From Streptomyces albospinus (GTDB lineage: Bacteria > Actinomycetota > Actinomycetes > Streptomycetales > Streptomycetaceae), in assembly GCF_014648695.1 (NCBI RefSeq), contig NZ_BMRP01000046.1, positions 8,591 to 49,462 of the forward strand: DNA of 40,872 nucleotides, given 5' to 3'. The position numbers were made by a program, and so were the translations under genes. Shown one piece after another: positions 31,697-39,567 of the stretch. The notes below the pieces were generated by a model. That model searched no databases. It was not told where the DNA came from and was given only the letters and a program-made list of their open reading frames with translations. Within the stretch, counting starts at the first letter, position 1; each line of letters begins with the position of its first letter.

Positions 31697-32866
31697 TCAG
31701 CGCTCCACGAGCGCGAACAGCGCCTCCCAGCGGCCGACAATCTCGTCGGTGGAGAACCGCTGGATGTTCTCACGGGCCGCTTCGCCCATCGTGTCCCGCA
31801 GTTCCTTGTCGGACATCAGTGCGTCCAGGTGCCGGGCGAATTCGGTGACGTTGCCCGGAGGCGCCAGGAAGCCGTCCGTACCGTCCGTGATGATCTCGCG
31901 GACGCCCGGCGCCACGTCGAACGCCACACACGGCACGGCGGTGGCCATCGCCTCCATGGGGGCGAGCGGGAAGCCCTCACCGCGCGAGCTCAGCGCGAAG
32001 ACGGCGCTCTCGCGCAGCGCCCCGGCCACATCGCTGGTCCGGCCCATCCACTCGACCGAATTGGTCACCCCGAGCTCGGCCGCCTGCTTGCGCAGCGCGT
32101 CGGCCTCCTCACCGGAGCCGTAGATCCGCAGCGTCCAGTCCGGGTGCTGCGAGGCGACCTTGGCCCATGCCTCCAGGAGAAGGTCCACGCCCTTCTCCTC
32201 GTGGAGCCGGCCGATGCTGGCCACGACCTTCCGGGACCGGTCCGAGGGGACGTCAGGGAAGAACGGCAGCGGGTTCGGCATGAAGCCGACGTTGTCCATC
32301 CGCTGCCGGATCCACTGGTCGGCGTCCTCACGGGTGAGCGGCAACATCCGGTCGACGTCCTGGTAAAACCGCTTGACGCGTGCGAAGCGGGACGACCGGC
32401 GGCAGGTCTCGAAGGACTCGTGGCTCATTCCGATGACCGCGAGGCCCGCGGTGTCGGCGAGCGCGACCCACTCCATCGCCCACACCTGCGTGACGATCAC
32501 GATCCCGCCCGGCCGGGCCGCCCGGAACAGCGCGCTCATCTTGGCCGCCTGCTCGTGCATCCCGGCCTCGCGGGCGGTCCGCCGGCGCTGCTCGACGAGG
32601 TTCAGCTTGTCCTTGAGGCCGCGTACGGGGCGGACGCTCGGCGGATGAACGTCGTAGAGCGTGGTGGTCTCGTACGGCAGATCGGCGGCCAGCTCGTGGA
32701 CCCGCCCCTCGGGCGGCGGCACGATGCCGACGACGTGCACGCGATGGCCCTGCTCGACGAACAGGCGCGCCATCTGGTGCGACCAACTGGTGATACCGCC
32801 CAGCTCGTTGACGCTGTTGGAGACGAAGAAGATGTCCCGCGGCCCGGCTGCGTTCGACTTGGTCAT
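31697..32866 (-). CDS. GT4-type glycosyltransferase
   Basis: 389 residues with a GT-B fold. N-terminal half: DIFFVSNSVNELGGITSWSH (acceptor side) and EQGHRVHVVGIVPPPEGRVH. C-terminal half: VVASIGRLHEEKGVDLLLEA, WTLRIYGSGEEADALRKQA, and the nucleotide-sugar-binding ExFxxxxxE region SSRGEGFPLAPMEAMATAVP, then FDVAPGVREIITDGTDGFLA. It transfers a sugar from an NDP-sugar, probably to a wall polymer, judging by its partner. The ATG at 32866 overlaps the stop of the upstream gene by one base (TGATG), so translation is coupled. The gene is the last of the pair and ends before the GAAA-loop terminator facing bldA. Confidence 0.9.
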   Translation of the reverse strand: MTKSNAAGPRDIFFVSNSVNELGGITSWSHQMARLFVEQGHRVHVVGIVPPPEGRVHELAADLPYETTTLYDVHPPSVRPVRGLKDKLNLVEQRRRTAREAGMHEQAAKMSALFRAARPGGIVIVTQVWAMEWVALADTAGLAVIGMSHESFETCRRSSRFARVKRFYQDVDRMLPLTREDADQWIRQRMDNVGFMPNPLPFFPDVPSDRSRKVVASIGRLHEEKGVDLLLEAWAKVASQHPDWTLRIYGSGEEADALRKQAAELGVTNSVEWMGRTSDVAGALRESAVFALSSRGEGFPLAPMEAMATAVPCVAFDVAPGVREIITDGTDGFLAPPGNVTEFARHLDALMSDKELRDTMGEAARENIQRFSTDEIVGRWEALFALVER

Positions 32867-35721
32867 CAACGGCTCCACTGCGCAAAGAACTGGTCGACGA
32901 TGCTCTGTGCGGCGTCGCCCCGGTCGTATTCCCCGAACTTGGCGACGAATTCCTTGCGGTCCTTGGCGTATTCCAGCTGCTGGGTCTCGAAAGACTGCAT
33001 GGTCTCGAAGAAATCTTCCTCGGTGCGCACTACCGGGCCCGGCGCGTGCTCCAGCAGATCGAAGTACGTTCCGCGGCCCTCGTGCACATATTCGTCGTAG
33101 TCGTAGGTGAAGAACATCAGCGGCCGGTCGAGCAGCGCGTAGTCGAACATCACCGAGGAATAGTCGGTGACCAGACCGTCCGCCAGCTCCAGGATCGGGC
33201 TGATGTCGTGCCGTGCCGATACGTCGATGACCCGGCCCTGCACCGTCGGCGGCAGCACCACGTGGTTGAGGTAGTGCGAGCGCACGAGCAGGACGTAGCG
33301 GTCGCCGAACTCGTCGGCGAAGCGCTCCACGTCGAAGGGGAGGGCGAACCGGCCGTGCCGGCCCCCCGCCTTGCGGAACGTCGGCGCGTACAGCAGCACG
33401 GTCTTGTCGGCCGGAATGCCCAGCTCCGCCGCGAGCGCACCGCGCTCCCGGCGGCCCAGCTCGGCCTCCCGCTGCCGGGCCTTGACGAGCACGTCGTTGC
33501 GCGGGTAGCCGACCCGCAGCAGCGTCTTCTCCTTGAGGCGGAACGCCTTGGCCAGGGTCCGCGCGTCGTGCTCGGTCCGGCACAGGAACCGGTCGAAGCG
33601 GTCCAGCGACTCCTGCTGCTCGGCCTGCTGCTGGCGCGTCTGCGCCTTGAGCGAGGGCTGGTCGAAGCCCATGTTCTTCAGCGCCGAGCCGTGCCAGGTC
33701 TGGATGTAGGTGGTCTCGGGGCGCTTGGTGAGCTTGAGCGGGTAGCTCTGGTTGTCCACCCAGAACTCGGCCTGCGCGAGCGCCTTGAGGTACTGGAGCG
33801 ACCAGCGCTTGACGAGGGTCGCGTCCTTGGGGAAGTCCTTCGGGGACCCGGCGTACGACCAGATCGCCTCGAACTCCAGGCCCTGCCGGCGCATCTCCTC
33901 GTAGATGGCGCGCGGGCTGTCGCTGTACTGCTTGCCCAGGTGGCTCTCGAAGACCACCGTGCGCTTCTTGATCGGCAGCCGGCTGAACACCTCGTGGTAC
34001 GCCCGGAGCTTGCTGTCCCCGGAGGTGAGGGTCTTGCGCAGCGCCTTCGCCTTGCGGAAGCCGTTCTTGGCCAGCGTGCCCGGCTTGCCGCGCACGCCCT
34101 TGGCGATGAGCTCCTGGACGCGCTCGGCGTTGCGGCTCTCGCTGATCAGGCGGAACGCCAGGTGCCCCTTGGAGGAGGCGTGCGGCTCGATGTGGTCGGC
34201 GACCATCCGGGTCAGCCGCGGCCGGACCGGCAGCGGGCCGCCGGCCAGCTCGGTGTCGGAGACGGTGAGCCGGGTCGTGGTGCGGGCCCCGTTGACGTCC
34301 AGGGACAGCCGGACGTCCCAGATGGTGTCGACGATGCCCAGCGGGCGCAGCTGCGCGGTGATGTCCGCGGTGGTCTCCCAGGCGATGGCGTCGCCGTCGT
34401 GGCGCACCGTCTGCACCGGGAAGGTGAACGACTGGAGGCTGCGCCGGCGGGCGCTGAACTCCAGCTCGGCCTTCAGCTTCGCGCCTTCGGGGATCACGCC
34501 GAGCGGGTTGGTGATCCGCCCGGCCAGGGAGACCGCGTTGCCCGCCTCGGAGAACCGGGTGATCTGGTTGCGCAGGAACAGCTGGTTGACCGGCTTCTCG
34601 TGGTAGCCGATGTCGGTCACGTCCAGCACCTGGCGGCCGAAGGCGTCGTCGAAGTGGCCGTCGCACCAGTAGATGCGGCCGTCGTGCTCGGCGAGCGGCG
34701 AGGAGACCTTGTCGCGGTTGATGAGGGTGTCCACCGCCGGGATCAGGTTGTCCCAGTCGCCCTTCTGGAGCAGGTAGGCACAGATGGCCTGTATCGGCAG
34801 GACGCGCTCGTACGCCTCGGGCGCGATGCCCGCCAGGTACTCCCGGGAGAGCTCGGCGAACTCCTGGCGGTAGGCGTCGTCCCGGAAGGGCAGGTCCCGC
34901 AGGTGCAGCACGAGGTCGTGCTTGAGGAATTTGACGTCCTTCGCGAGCTTCATCCCGGTGAGCCCGCGCTGCTCCAGCAGGGCGTCGATGCGCCGGTGCA
35001 CTTCGAGCCGGTGGATGTAATTGGTCATCTCGTGCCGACGGTTCGTCACCGACTTCACGGCGGCCTGCTCGTGGACGTGCCAGAAGTAGACCTGATTGGG
35101 AATCAGGGTGATGCGCTCCGCCGCGAGATATGCGTCGGCGATAAACATCAGGTCCTCGTAGAACATCCCCTTGGGGAAACGGAGATCATTCTCGATGAGG
35201 AAATCGCGGCGGTAGCACTTGTTGGTGGAGAGGGTGTCCCACACAAAAAGGTCCGGCAATTCGGTAACGGAATCCAGCGTGCGGGTCGTGGAATACAGCC
35301 AGGAGTACCACTCGTCGCGCTTCTGGTTACGGGTGTCCTTGTGCAGCCGGACGCACAGGCCGGAGACGATGTCCGAGTCGGTTTCCTCGGCGGCCTCCAG
35401 CATATTGCGGCACGCGTTGTGTTCCAGGACGTCATCGCTGTCCAGGAACATGACGTACTGTCCCCTGGTGTGCTGAATGCCGACGTTGCGCGGCTCGCCG
35501 CCGGCGCCGCTGTTCTCCGGCAGCTGGAAGGCTCTGACCCGCTCGGGGTGGGTGGCTGCGAGTTGCTGCGCGACGTCGAAAGAACGGTCGGTGCTGCAAT
35601 CGTCGACGATCACCACCTCGACGTCCCGGAGTGTCTGATCCAGCACGGACTGGACCGCGGTCGGCAACCGGTCGGCGTCGTTGTAGACAATGACGACTAC
35701 TGAGACGTCAGGCACAGGCAC
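32866..35721 (-). CDS. Bifunctional GT2 glycosyltransferase / CDP-glycerol glycerophosphotransferase
   Basis: About 951 residues. The N-terminal GT2 domain (about 5-235) has DVSVVVIVYNDADRLPTAVQ, VEVVIVDDCSTDRS and the metal-binding FLDSDD (near 94-97). A helical and beta-sandwich middle (about 240-570) is unassigned. The C-terminal domain (about 580-940) is a TagB/TagF-type glycerophosphotransferase: RTVVFESHLGKQYSDSPRAI, TYIQTWHGSALKNMGFD, VLLYAPTFRKAGG, LVRSHYLNH and GLVTDYSSVMFDYALLDRPL. One chain can thus add sugars and polyol phosphates to a teichoic-acid-like wall polymer on the cytoplasmic face. Two GTG starts fit (35721 with GAGGG 5 bases upstream, or 35715). The ORF's ATG at 35793 adds a non-conserved basic leader. 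Confidence 0.88.
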   Translation of the reverse strand: MPVPDVSVVVIVYNDADRLPTAVQSVLDQTLRDVEVVIVDDCSTDRSFDVAQQLAATHPERVRAFQLPENSGAGGEPRNVGIQHTRGQYVMFLDSDDVLEHNACRNMLEAAEETDSDIVSGLCVRLHKDTRNQKRDEWYSWLYSTTRTLDSVTELPDLFVWDTLSTNKCYRRDFLIENDLRFPKGMFYEDLMFIADAYLAAERITLIPNQVYFWHVHEQAAVKSVTNRRHEMTNYIHRLEVHRRIDALLEQRGLTGMKLAKDVKFLKHDLVLHLRDLPFRDDAYRQEFAELSREYLAGIAPEAYERVLPIQAICAYLLQKGDWDNLIPAVDTLINRDKVSSPLAEHDGRIYWCDGHFDDAFGRQVLDVTDIGYHEKPVNQLFLRNQITRFSEAGNAVSLAGRITNPLGVIPEGAKLKAELEFSARRRSLQSFTFPVQTVRHDGDAIAWETTADITAQLRPLGIVDTIWDVRLSLDVNGARTTTRLTVSDTELAGGPLPVRPRLTRMVADHIEPHASSKGHLAFRLISESRNAERVQELIAKGVRGKPGTLAKNGFRKAKALRKTLTSGDSKLRAYHEVFSRLPIKKRTVVFESHLGKQYSDSPRAIYEEMRRQGLEFEAIWSYAGSPKDFPKDATLVKRWSLQYLKALAQAEFWVDNQSYPLKLTKRPETTYIQTWHGSALKNMGFDQPSLKAQTRQQQAEQQESLDRFDRFLCRTEHDARTLAKAFRLKEKTLLRVGYPRNDVLVKARQREAELGRRERGALAAELGIPADKTVLLYAPTFRKAGGRHGRFALPFDVERFADEFGDRYVLLVRSHYLNHVVLPPTVQGRVIDVSARHDISPILELADGLVTDYSSVMFDYALLDRPLMFFTYDYDEYVHEGRGTYFDLLEHAPGPVVRTEEDFFETMQSFETQQLEYAKDRKEFVAKFGEYDRGDAAQSIVDQFFAQWSR

Positions 35722-36270
35722 CTCAACCCTCTTTCGCTGCTGTTTCCGGCAAGAATAGCCCCATCTCCACTCGGGGTTTACGACCGTCCGCACTCGGTCC
35801 GCTACGGGTGGTGACGGGGTGGCGCGCGAGGAAGGGCAGGTTCCGGCTAGTTGGTAAGACGGCGGCCGGGGTGAATCGGTTGCCCGCGCGCCTTGCGATC
35901 AGACATTTATCGGATTCCGATCATGCCGGTGACCCGGGGCTGTCGGAGTTGACGGTGCGGGAAATGCTCGTTCGATCACGACGGGAAAAGATCGATTACC
36001 CGGATTTTGTCCGGACCTTCAGGCGGGTCTGCACGGCCGCCGCGTTGACGGCGGAGTGGCATATGACACAGCGGCAGATGTGACGAAGGCGGCGCGGTCC
36101 GGCAACTCGCCGGCCGATACGGGCACCTCTGGGCCCTCCTGAACGTCCTCCAGGCAGGAGACGTGTCCTCCGTAACTTAGGGGAAGATCCTGCCCAGGTA
36201 CGAGAGACGTGTCTTTGCCAAGCCATTACGCTTGCGTCAAGGCCGCGCAGGGCGGCCATGGAGGAGTGAG
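35722..36270. other. Gap between wall-polymer operon and Bax-inhibitor gene
   Basis: 549 bases, more AT-rich than its surroundings. It holds the divergent promoters and a 13-bp palindrome ATCGGATTCCGAT (35909-35921). A 91-codon frame (35808-36083, plus strand) with a TTA codon and poor third-position bias is present, but it lacks a ribosome binding site and I do not call it a gene. GGAGG at 36260 belongs to the next gene. Confidence 0.5.
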
Positions 36271-37101
36271 ATGAGGAGCAGCAACCCGGTCTTCTCGCGA
36301 CGGGGGTTCAGCCGCGACACCGGCTACGCGGGCTTCAACGCACCGCCGCAGGCCGGGGGCCCCGCAGCCAACCCGTACGCCGGAGCCAACCCGTACGCCA
36401 CCCAGGCGCCGCAGTACGCACCGCAGTACACCCCGCAGTCCCGCCCGATGACGATGGACGACGTCGTCACGCGCACCGGCCTGACGCTCGGCACGGTCAT
36501 CGCCGGCGCCACCGTCGGCTGGATCTTCCTGACCGGCCAGCTCGCCTTCGCCATCGGCGCGGGCCTGGTCGCGATGGTGCTGGGGTTCATCCAGTCCTTC
36601 ATGCGCAAGCCGGTCCCGGCGCTGATCCTGGGATACGCGGCGCTGGAGGGCGTCTTCCTCGGTGCGCTCAGCGGCTTCATCAACGACCTGCCGAAGATGA
36701 ACGGCGCCCCGATGCAGGCGGTGCTGGGCACGATGGCGGTGTTCGTCGCCATGCTGATCGCCTACAAGACGCGCATCGTGCGGGTCACCGAACGCTTCAC
36801 CCGCTTCGTGATGATCGCGGCACTGGGCTTCGTCCTGCTGTCGCTGGTGAACGTGCTGTTCATGGTGTTCGGCGGGGGTGACGGCCTCGGCTTCCGCAGC
36901 GGCGGCCTGGGCATCGTCTTCGGCATCGTGGGCGTGGTCCTCGGCGCGCTGTTCCTCGCCATGGACTTCAAGCACGTCGAGGACGGCATCGCCTACGGCG
37001 CGCCGCGCGAGGAGTCCTGGCTGGCCGCGTTCGGCCTGACCCTGACCCTGGTGTGGATCTACTGGGAGATGCTGCGGCTGATCTCGATCCTGCGCGACTG
37101 A
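36271..37101 (+). CDS. Bax inhibitor-1/YccA family membrane protein
   Basis: 276 residues. A Pro/Tyr/Gln-rich cytoplasmic N-terminus (about 1-65, with repeated NPYA and QYAPQYTPQ) is followed by seven membrane segments (about 68-270): TLGTVIAGATVGWIFLTGQL, ALILGYAALEGVFLGALSGF, MAVFVAMLIAYKTRIVRVTE, FVMIAALGFVLLSLVNVLFM, LGIVFGIVGVVLGALFLAMD and LAAFGLTLTLVWIYWEMLRL. This is the TMBIM/YccA fold, a proposed pH-sensitive calcium leak channel in the bacterial homologue; the physiological role in Streptomyces is not established. The ATG at 36271 has GGAGG 6-10 bases upstream. A strong terminator follows. Confidence 0.93.
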   Translation: MRSSNPVFSRRGFSRDTGYAGFNAPPQAGGPAANPYAGANPYATQAPQYAPQYTPQSRPMTMDDVVTRTGLTLGTVIAGATVGWIFLTGQLAFAIGAGLVAMVLGFIQSFMRKPVPALILGYAALEGVFLGALSGFINDLPKMNGAPMQAVLGTMAVFVAMLIAYKTRIVRVTERFTRFVMIAALGFVLLSLVNVLFMVFGGGDGLGFRSGGLGIVFGIVGVVLGALFLAMDFKHVEDGIAYGAPREESWLAAFGLTLTLVWIYWEMLRLISILRD

Positions 37102-37120
37102 CGCCGGACCGCGAAGCGGA

Positions 37121-37156
37121 CCGAGGGCCCGCAGGCAACCGCCTGCGGGCCCTCGG
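37121..37156. terminator. Bidirectional terminator, 16-bp perfect stem
   Basis: CCGAGGGCCCGCAGGC (37121-37136) pairs exactly with 37141-37156 around an AACC loop. It lies between the convergent Bax-inhibitor and DUF4287 genes. Confidence 0.9.
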
Positions 37157-37185
37157 CGCATTCCGGGGGCACTGCCGCGCCCGGA

Positions 37186-37413
37186 TCAGAACTTGCGGGC
37201 GGCGCGCCTGAGATCGTGTTCGTGGACGATCGCCTTGGCGTGTCCGTGGGCGAGATTGTGTTCGCCCCGCAGCCAGCTGACCTTTTCGTCGAAGCGGATG
37301 AGAGCGGGGCCTTCGTCAACGGTGCGCAGCCATTCGGAGATTTCCCGGCCGGTGCACTGCGGGATACGGGAGAGCATGTTCCGGTGGGTCTCTTCGGAGA
37401 AGAGCTGAGACAT
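37186..37413 (-). CDS. DUF4287 domain protein
   Basis: 75 residues: MSQLFSEETHRNMLSRIPQC, TGREISEWLRTVDEGPALIR, FDEKVSWLRGEHNLAHGHAK and an AIVHEHDLRRAARKF tail. The G-H-A-x-A-I-V-x-E-x-D/H core with W-L-R-x-E-H is the DUF4287 pattern; its biochemical role is unknown. The ATG at 37413 has GGAGG six bases upstream. The much longer frame through it upstream is arginine-rich and spurious. It diverges from the small gene at 37512 and is expressed from its own promoter within the 98-base gap. Confidence 0.85.
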   Translation of the reverse strand: MSQLFSEETHRNMLSRIPQCTGREISEWLRTVDEGPALIRFDEKVSWLRGEHNLAHGHAKAIVHEHDLRRAARKF

Positions 37414-37474
37414 CGGCGCCTCCGGACGCGGTCGATGCTGGTTCTTTTGCTCACCGTGCCTCAGCGTTCCGGCA

Positions 37475-37505
37475 TTGGCAACCACCCGGGAGTGGCGCAT
37501 AGGCT
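37475..37505 (+). promoter_or_regulatory. Promoter of a leaderless gene
   Basis: A -35 TTGGCA (37475-37480) and a -10 TAGGCT (37500-37505) are 19 bases apart. The GTG at 37512 begins 6 bases after the -10, where transcription itself should start. Confidence 0.6.
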
Positions 37506-37511
37506 CACGAT

Positions 37512-37892
37512 GTGCTTGACGTGAAGCCTTTGCAGACCGCCGTGGACGCGCTCGCCGACCGCCTGAGGTCGCTGCCGCAGAGCGCCCTGCGGCGCGGAGC
37601 CGCAGTCGAAGGGCTCGCCCTGGCGCGGAAGTTGGCGACCCGCGCGCAGCTGATCGAACGCCCCGGACAGCGGCCCCACGAGCTCCCGGACGCCGGGATC
37701 TTCGCCGCCGGGGACCAACTGGCGGTGGCCGGCCACGATCTCGTCGAGGCGCTGCGCGTCGCCGCGGCGGCACCCGCCGCAGGCGCCCCGGACGCCGCCG
37801 GGCCGGCAGCGGAAGCTGACGCGAAAGTGGCCCCCGCCGAACAGCTGGCGGAGGCCGTGCAATGGGTCCGGGCGGCGGCGGAACGCTGTTAG
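37512..37892 (+). CDS. Small conserved hypothetical protein
   Basis: 126 residues, helical: MLDVKPLQTAVDALADRLRS, LPQSALRRGAAVEGLALARK, then GIFAAGDQLAVAGHDLVEAL and an Ala/Pro-rich linker before AEQLAEAVQWVRAAAERC. I know similar short proteins from other Streptomyces but no function. The GTG at 37512 directly follows a -10 box and has no ribosome binding site, which argues for a leaderless transcript; a GTG at 37521 is an alternative. No signal peptide or membrane span. Confidence 0.75.
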   Translation: MLDVKPLQTAVDALADRLRSLPQSALRRGAAVEGLALARKLATRAQLIERPGQRPHELPDAGIFAAGDQLAVAGHDLVEALRVAAAAPAAGAPDAAGPAAEADAKVAPAEQLAEAVQWVRAAAERC

Positions 37893-37925
37893 GGCCGGTC
37901 CGGGCCGCCGCGCCGGGTCGGCGGG

Positions 37926-38918
37926 TCAGAGGGAGGCGATGACCCGGTCGGCGAGGATGTAGACGTTCTCGTCCCGGTCCTCGCCCCAGGAGAACGTCAG
38001 GGCGTAGCCGCCGGAGATGCTGGAGCCGCCCAGCAGGACCGGGGCGTGGCCCGCGTGCAGCGCACCGGCGACGCTCTCGGCGGTCTCGCGGTGCCCGGGA
38101 GTGAGGCACAGCGTGGTGCCGTCGGCGAAGACATAGACGTCCAGGGTGCCCAGCGGGCCGGGGCGCACGTCGACGAGCGGGGTGCTCTCGCGCGCCAGCT
38201 CCTCCAGGCGTGCGACGGTGCGCTCGTGGTCGCCGATCACCGGGGCGGGGGAGAAGTCCGGGTGCGAGGGGTGGCGCCGGCGGGCGGCGGCCAGCTCGGC
38301 GGACTCGGTCTCCTCGGCCAGCTCGAACTCCGGCGTCTCCAGCGCCTCCAGCGCCTCCACGGTCTCCAGGGCCTCGACGGACTCCAGGGCGGGCAGCGGC
38401 TCCAGCACCTCCGGGCCCAGCAGCGGCTCCAGCCCGGCGAGATCCGCCTGGCGGGGCACGAACGGCTGGGTGTCGAGCCGGTCCGGCTCCAGCCGCTCGG
38501 GCAGCTCGCGCCGGCCCTCGCGGCCGTCGGGCGGACCCTCGTCGCCGAGGCCGGCCAGCCCGCCGAGCAGCGATGGGGCGTCCGTCGCGTTCAGGGAGTC
38601 CCGGGCCTCCTGCGCGGCCCAGAAGGCACGGGCCTCGGCCAGCTCGCGCTCGCGCTCCTCGGCCAGCGCGTCCGCGACCGCGGCGCGTATGTCCGCGAGC
38701 GGGGTCTCGGCGGCCGGGACGGTACGGGCCGCGGGGATCGCCGCGGCGGCCAGCCGCGCGTCCTCGGCGCGGGCCTCGGCGTCCGCGCGGGCGGCGACGA
38801 GGTCGGCGTGCAGCGCGCCGATCTGGCGGCGCAGCGTACGGGCGGTGTGCAGGGCGACGGCGCCCAGCACCACCGCGACGCCCGCGGCCGGCAGCAGGAC
38901 GAGGGTGGTGACGCTCAT
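37926..38918 (-). CDS. Membrane-anchored hypothetical with coiled coil
   Basis: 330 residues. One N-terminal membrane span (SVTTLVLLPAAGVAVVLGAV, 2-21) is followed by a long Ala/Arg/Glu coiled coil (about 28-105), an acidic low-complexity section with repeated LE and EALETVEALEALE patterns (about 145-210), and a compact C-terminal domain (about 225-330: HERTVARLEELARESTPLVD, TLDVYVFADGTTLCLTPGHR, YALTFSWGEDRDENVYILAD). I do not recognise a named family. The topology suggests an inner-membrane scaffold. The ATG at 38918 is the natural start. Convergent to the small hypothetical gene, 33 bases away. Confidence 0.72.
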   Translation of the reverse strand: MSVTTLVLLPAAGVAVVLGAVALHTARTLRRQIGALHADLVAARADAEARAEDARLAAAAIPAARTVPAAETPLADIRAAVADALAEERERELAEARAFWAAQEARDSLNATDAPSLLGGLAGLGDEGPPDGREGRRELPERLEPDRLDTQPFVPRQADLAGLEPLLGPEVLEPLPALESVEALETVEALEALETPEFELAEETESAELAAARRRHPSHPDFSPAPVIGDHERTVARLEELARESTPLVDVRPGPLGTLDVYVFADGTTLCLTPGHRETAESVAGALHAGHAPVLLGGSSISGGYALTFSWGEDRDENVYILADRVIASL

Positions 38919-39345
38919 GCCGAAACCTCGCTTCGCTCGGACTTCCCCCGGCCGTCGGCCGGGGTGCCCCCCTTGATGCGCTCGCTCACGGGTCCACGCA
39001 TTCGCTGTAGCGGCTCGCTCGCCGGCGTACTCCCGTTAGCAGATTGTTCCCCGACTTCCTACATCAGCCTGGCCCTGGTCGGCGACCTTTCCCGGTGTAA
39101 TTTGCCCCGAAATAGCCAGGCCCCAGGGTCTCGTGCGCCGGGGCGACCCCCGCCTGAGCTGCAAGGACGCTGCCGCCCCAGGATGTTGGTCACAATCGTG
39201 GCGGCGATTGGGTCGCGATCTTGTCAACGGGTGATCCGGGTCACGCGGTCTCGCCGAGAGTGTCCGGGCAACAGCGAAGGGTGCGCGGGAAACGGGAGTT
39301 GGTCCGTTTTCCCCGCACACCCCTGCCGGGCGATGCGTCACGCGG
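38919..39345. other. Intergenic gap, no gene seen
   Basis: 427 bases containing a near-perfect hairpin (38946-38954 with 38956-38964), AT-richer patches at 39040-39115 and otherwise no ribosome binding site or convincing codon bias. It holds the promoter of the membrane hypothetical on the minus strand. Confidence 0.5.
38946..38964. repeat. Intergenic palindromic hairpin
   Basis: CCCCGGCCG and CGGCCGGGG around a single T, flanked by CGCTTCGCTCGG and GGTGCCCCC. Similar CCCCCGG...CCGGGGG units recur between Streptomyces genes; a related one is at 40824-40844. Confidence 0.5.
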
Positions 39346-39567
39346 CTCAGCTCAGCCGCGCGTGCCGCTGGTCGCGCTGAGCCTCGCTTCCGCTGCGGGC
39401 GGGTGCTGGGCACTCGTTCCTCGCACCCGGCCCCCACCCTCCGCTACAACTCAGCTCAGCCGCGCGTGCCGCTGGTCGCGCTGAGCCTCGCTTCCGCTGC
39501 GGGCGGGTGCTGGGCACTCGTTCCTCGCACCCGGCCCCCACCCTCCGCTACAGCTCAGCTCAGCCGC
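39346..39567. repeat. 104-bp tandem repeat, two full copies plus a 14-bp third start
   Basis: Units begin with CTCAGCTCAGCCGC at 39346, 39450 and 39554, an exact 104-base period. The first two units are identical except at the final base (A versus G). The third is only the 14-bp anchor and is the end of the thiolase gene. No unique spacers occur, so this is a tandem duplication, not a CRISPR array. Confidence 0.93.

Noticed and set aside
39036..39437. 133-residue minus-strand frame in the repeat region
   Set aside because: Arg/Pro-rich composition, runs through the tandem repeat, no ribosome binding site; the similar frame at 39347-39541 arises from the same repeat.
39346..39567. CRISPR-like periodic repeat
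   Set aside because: Period is exactly 104 bases with identical units and no variable spacers, so it is a tandem duplication. No cas gene is present.
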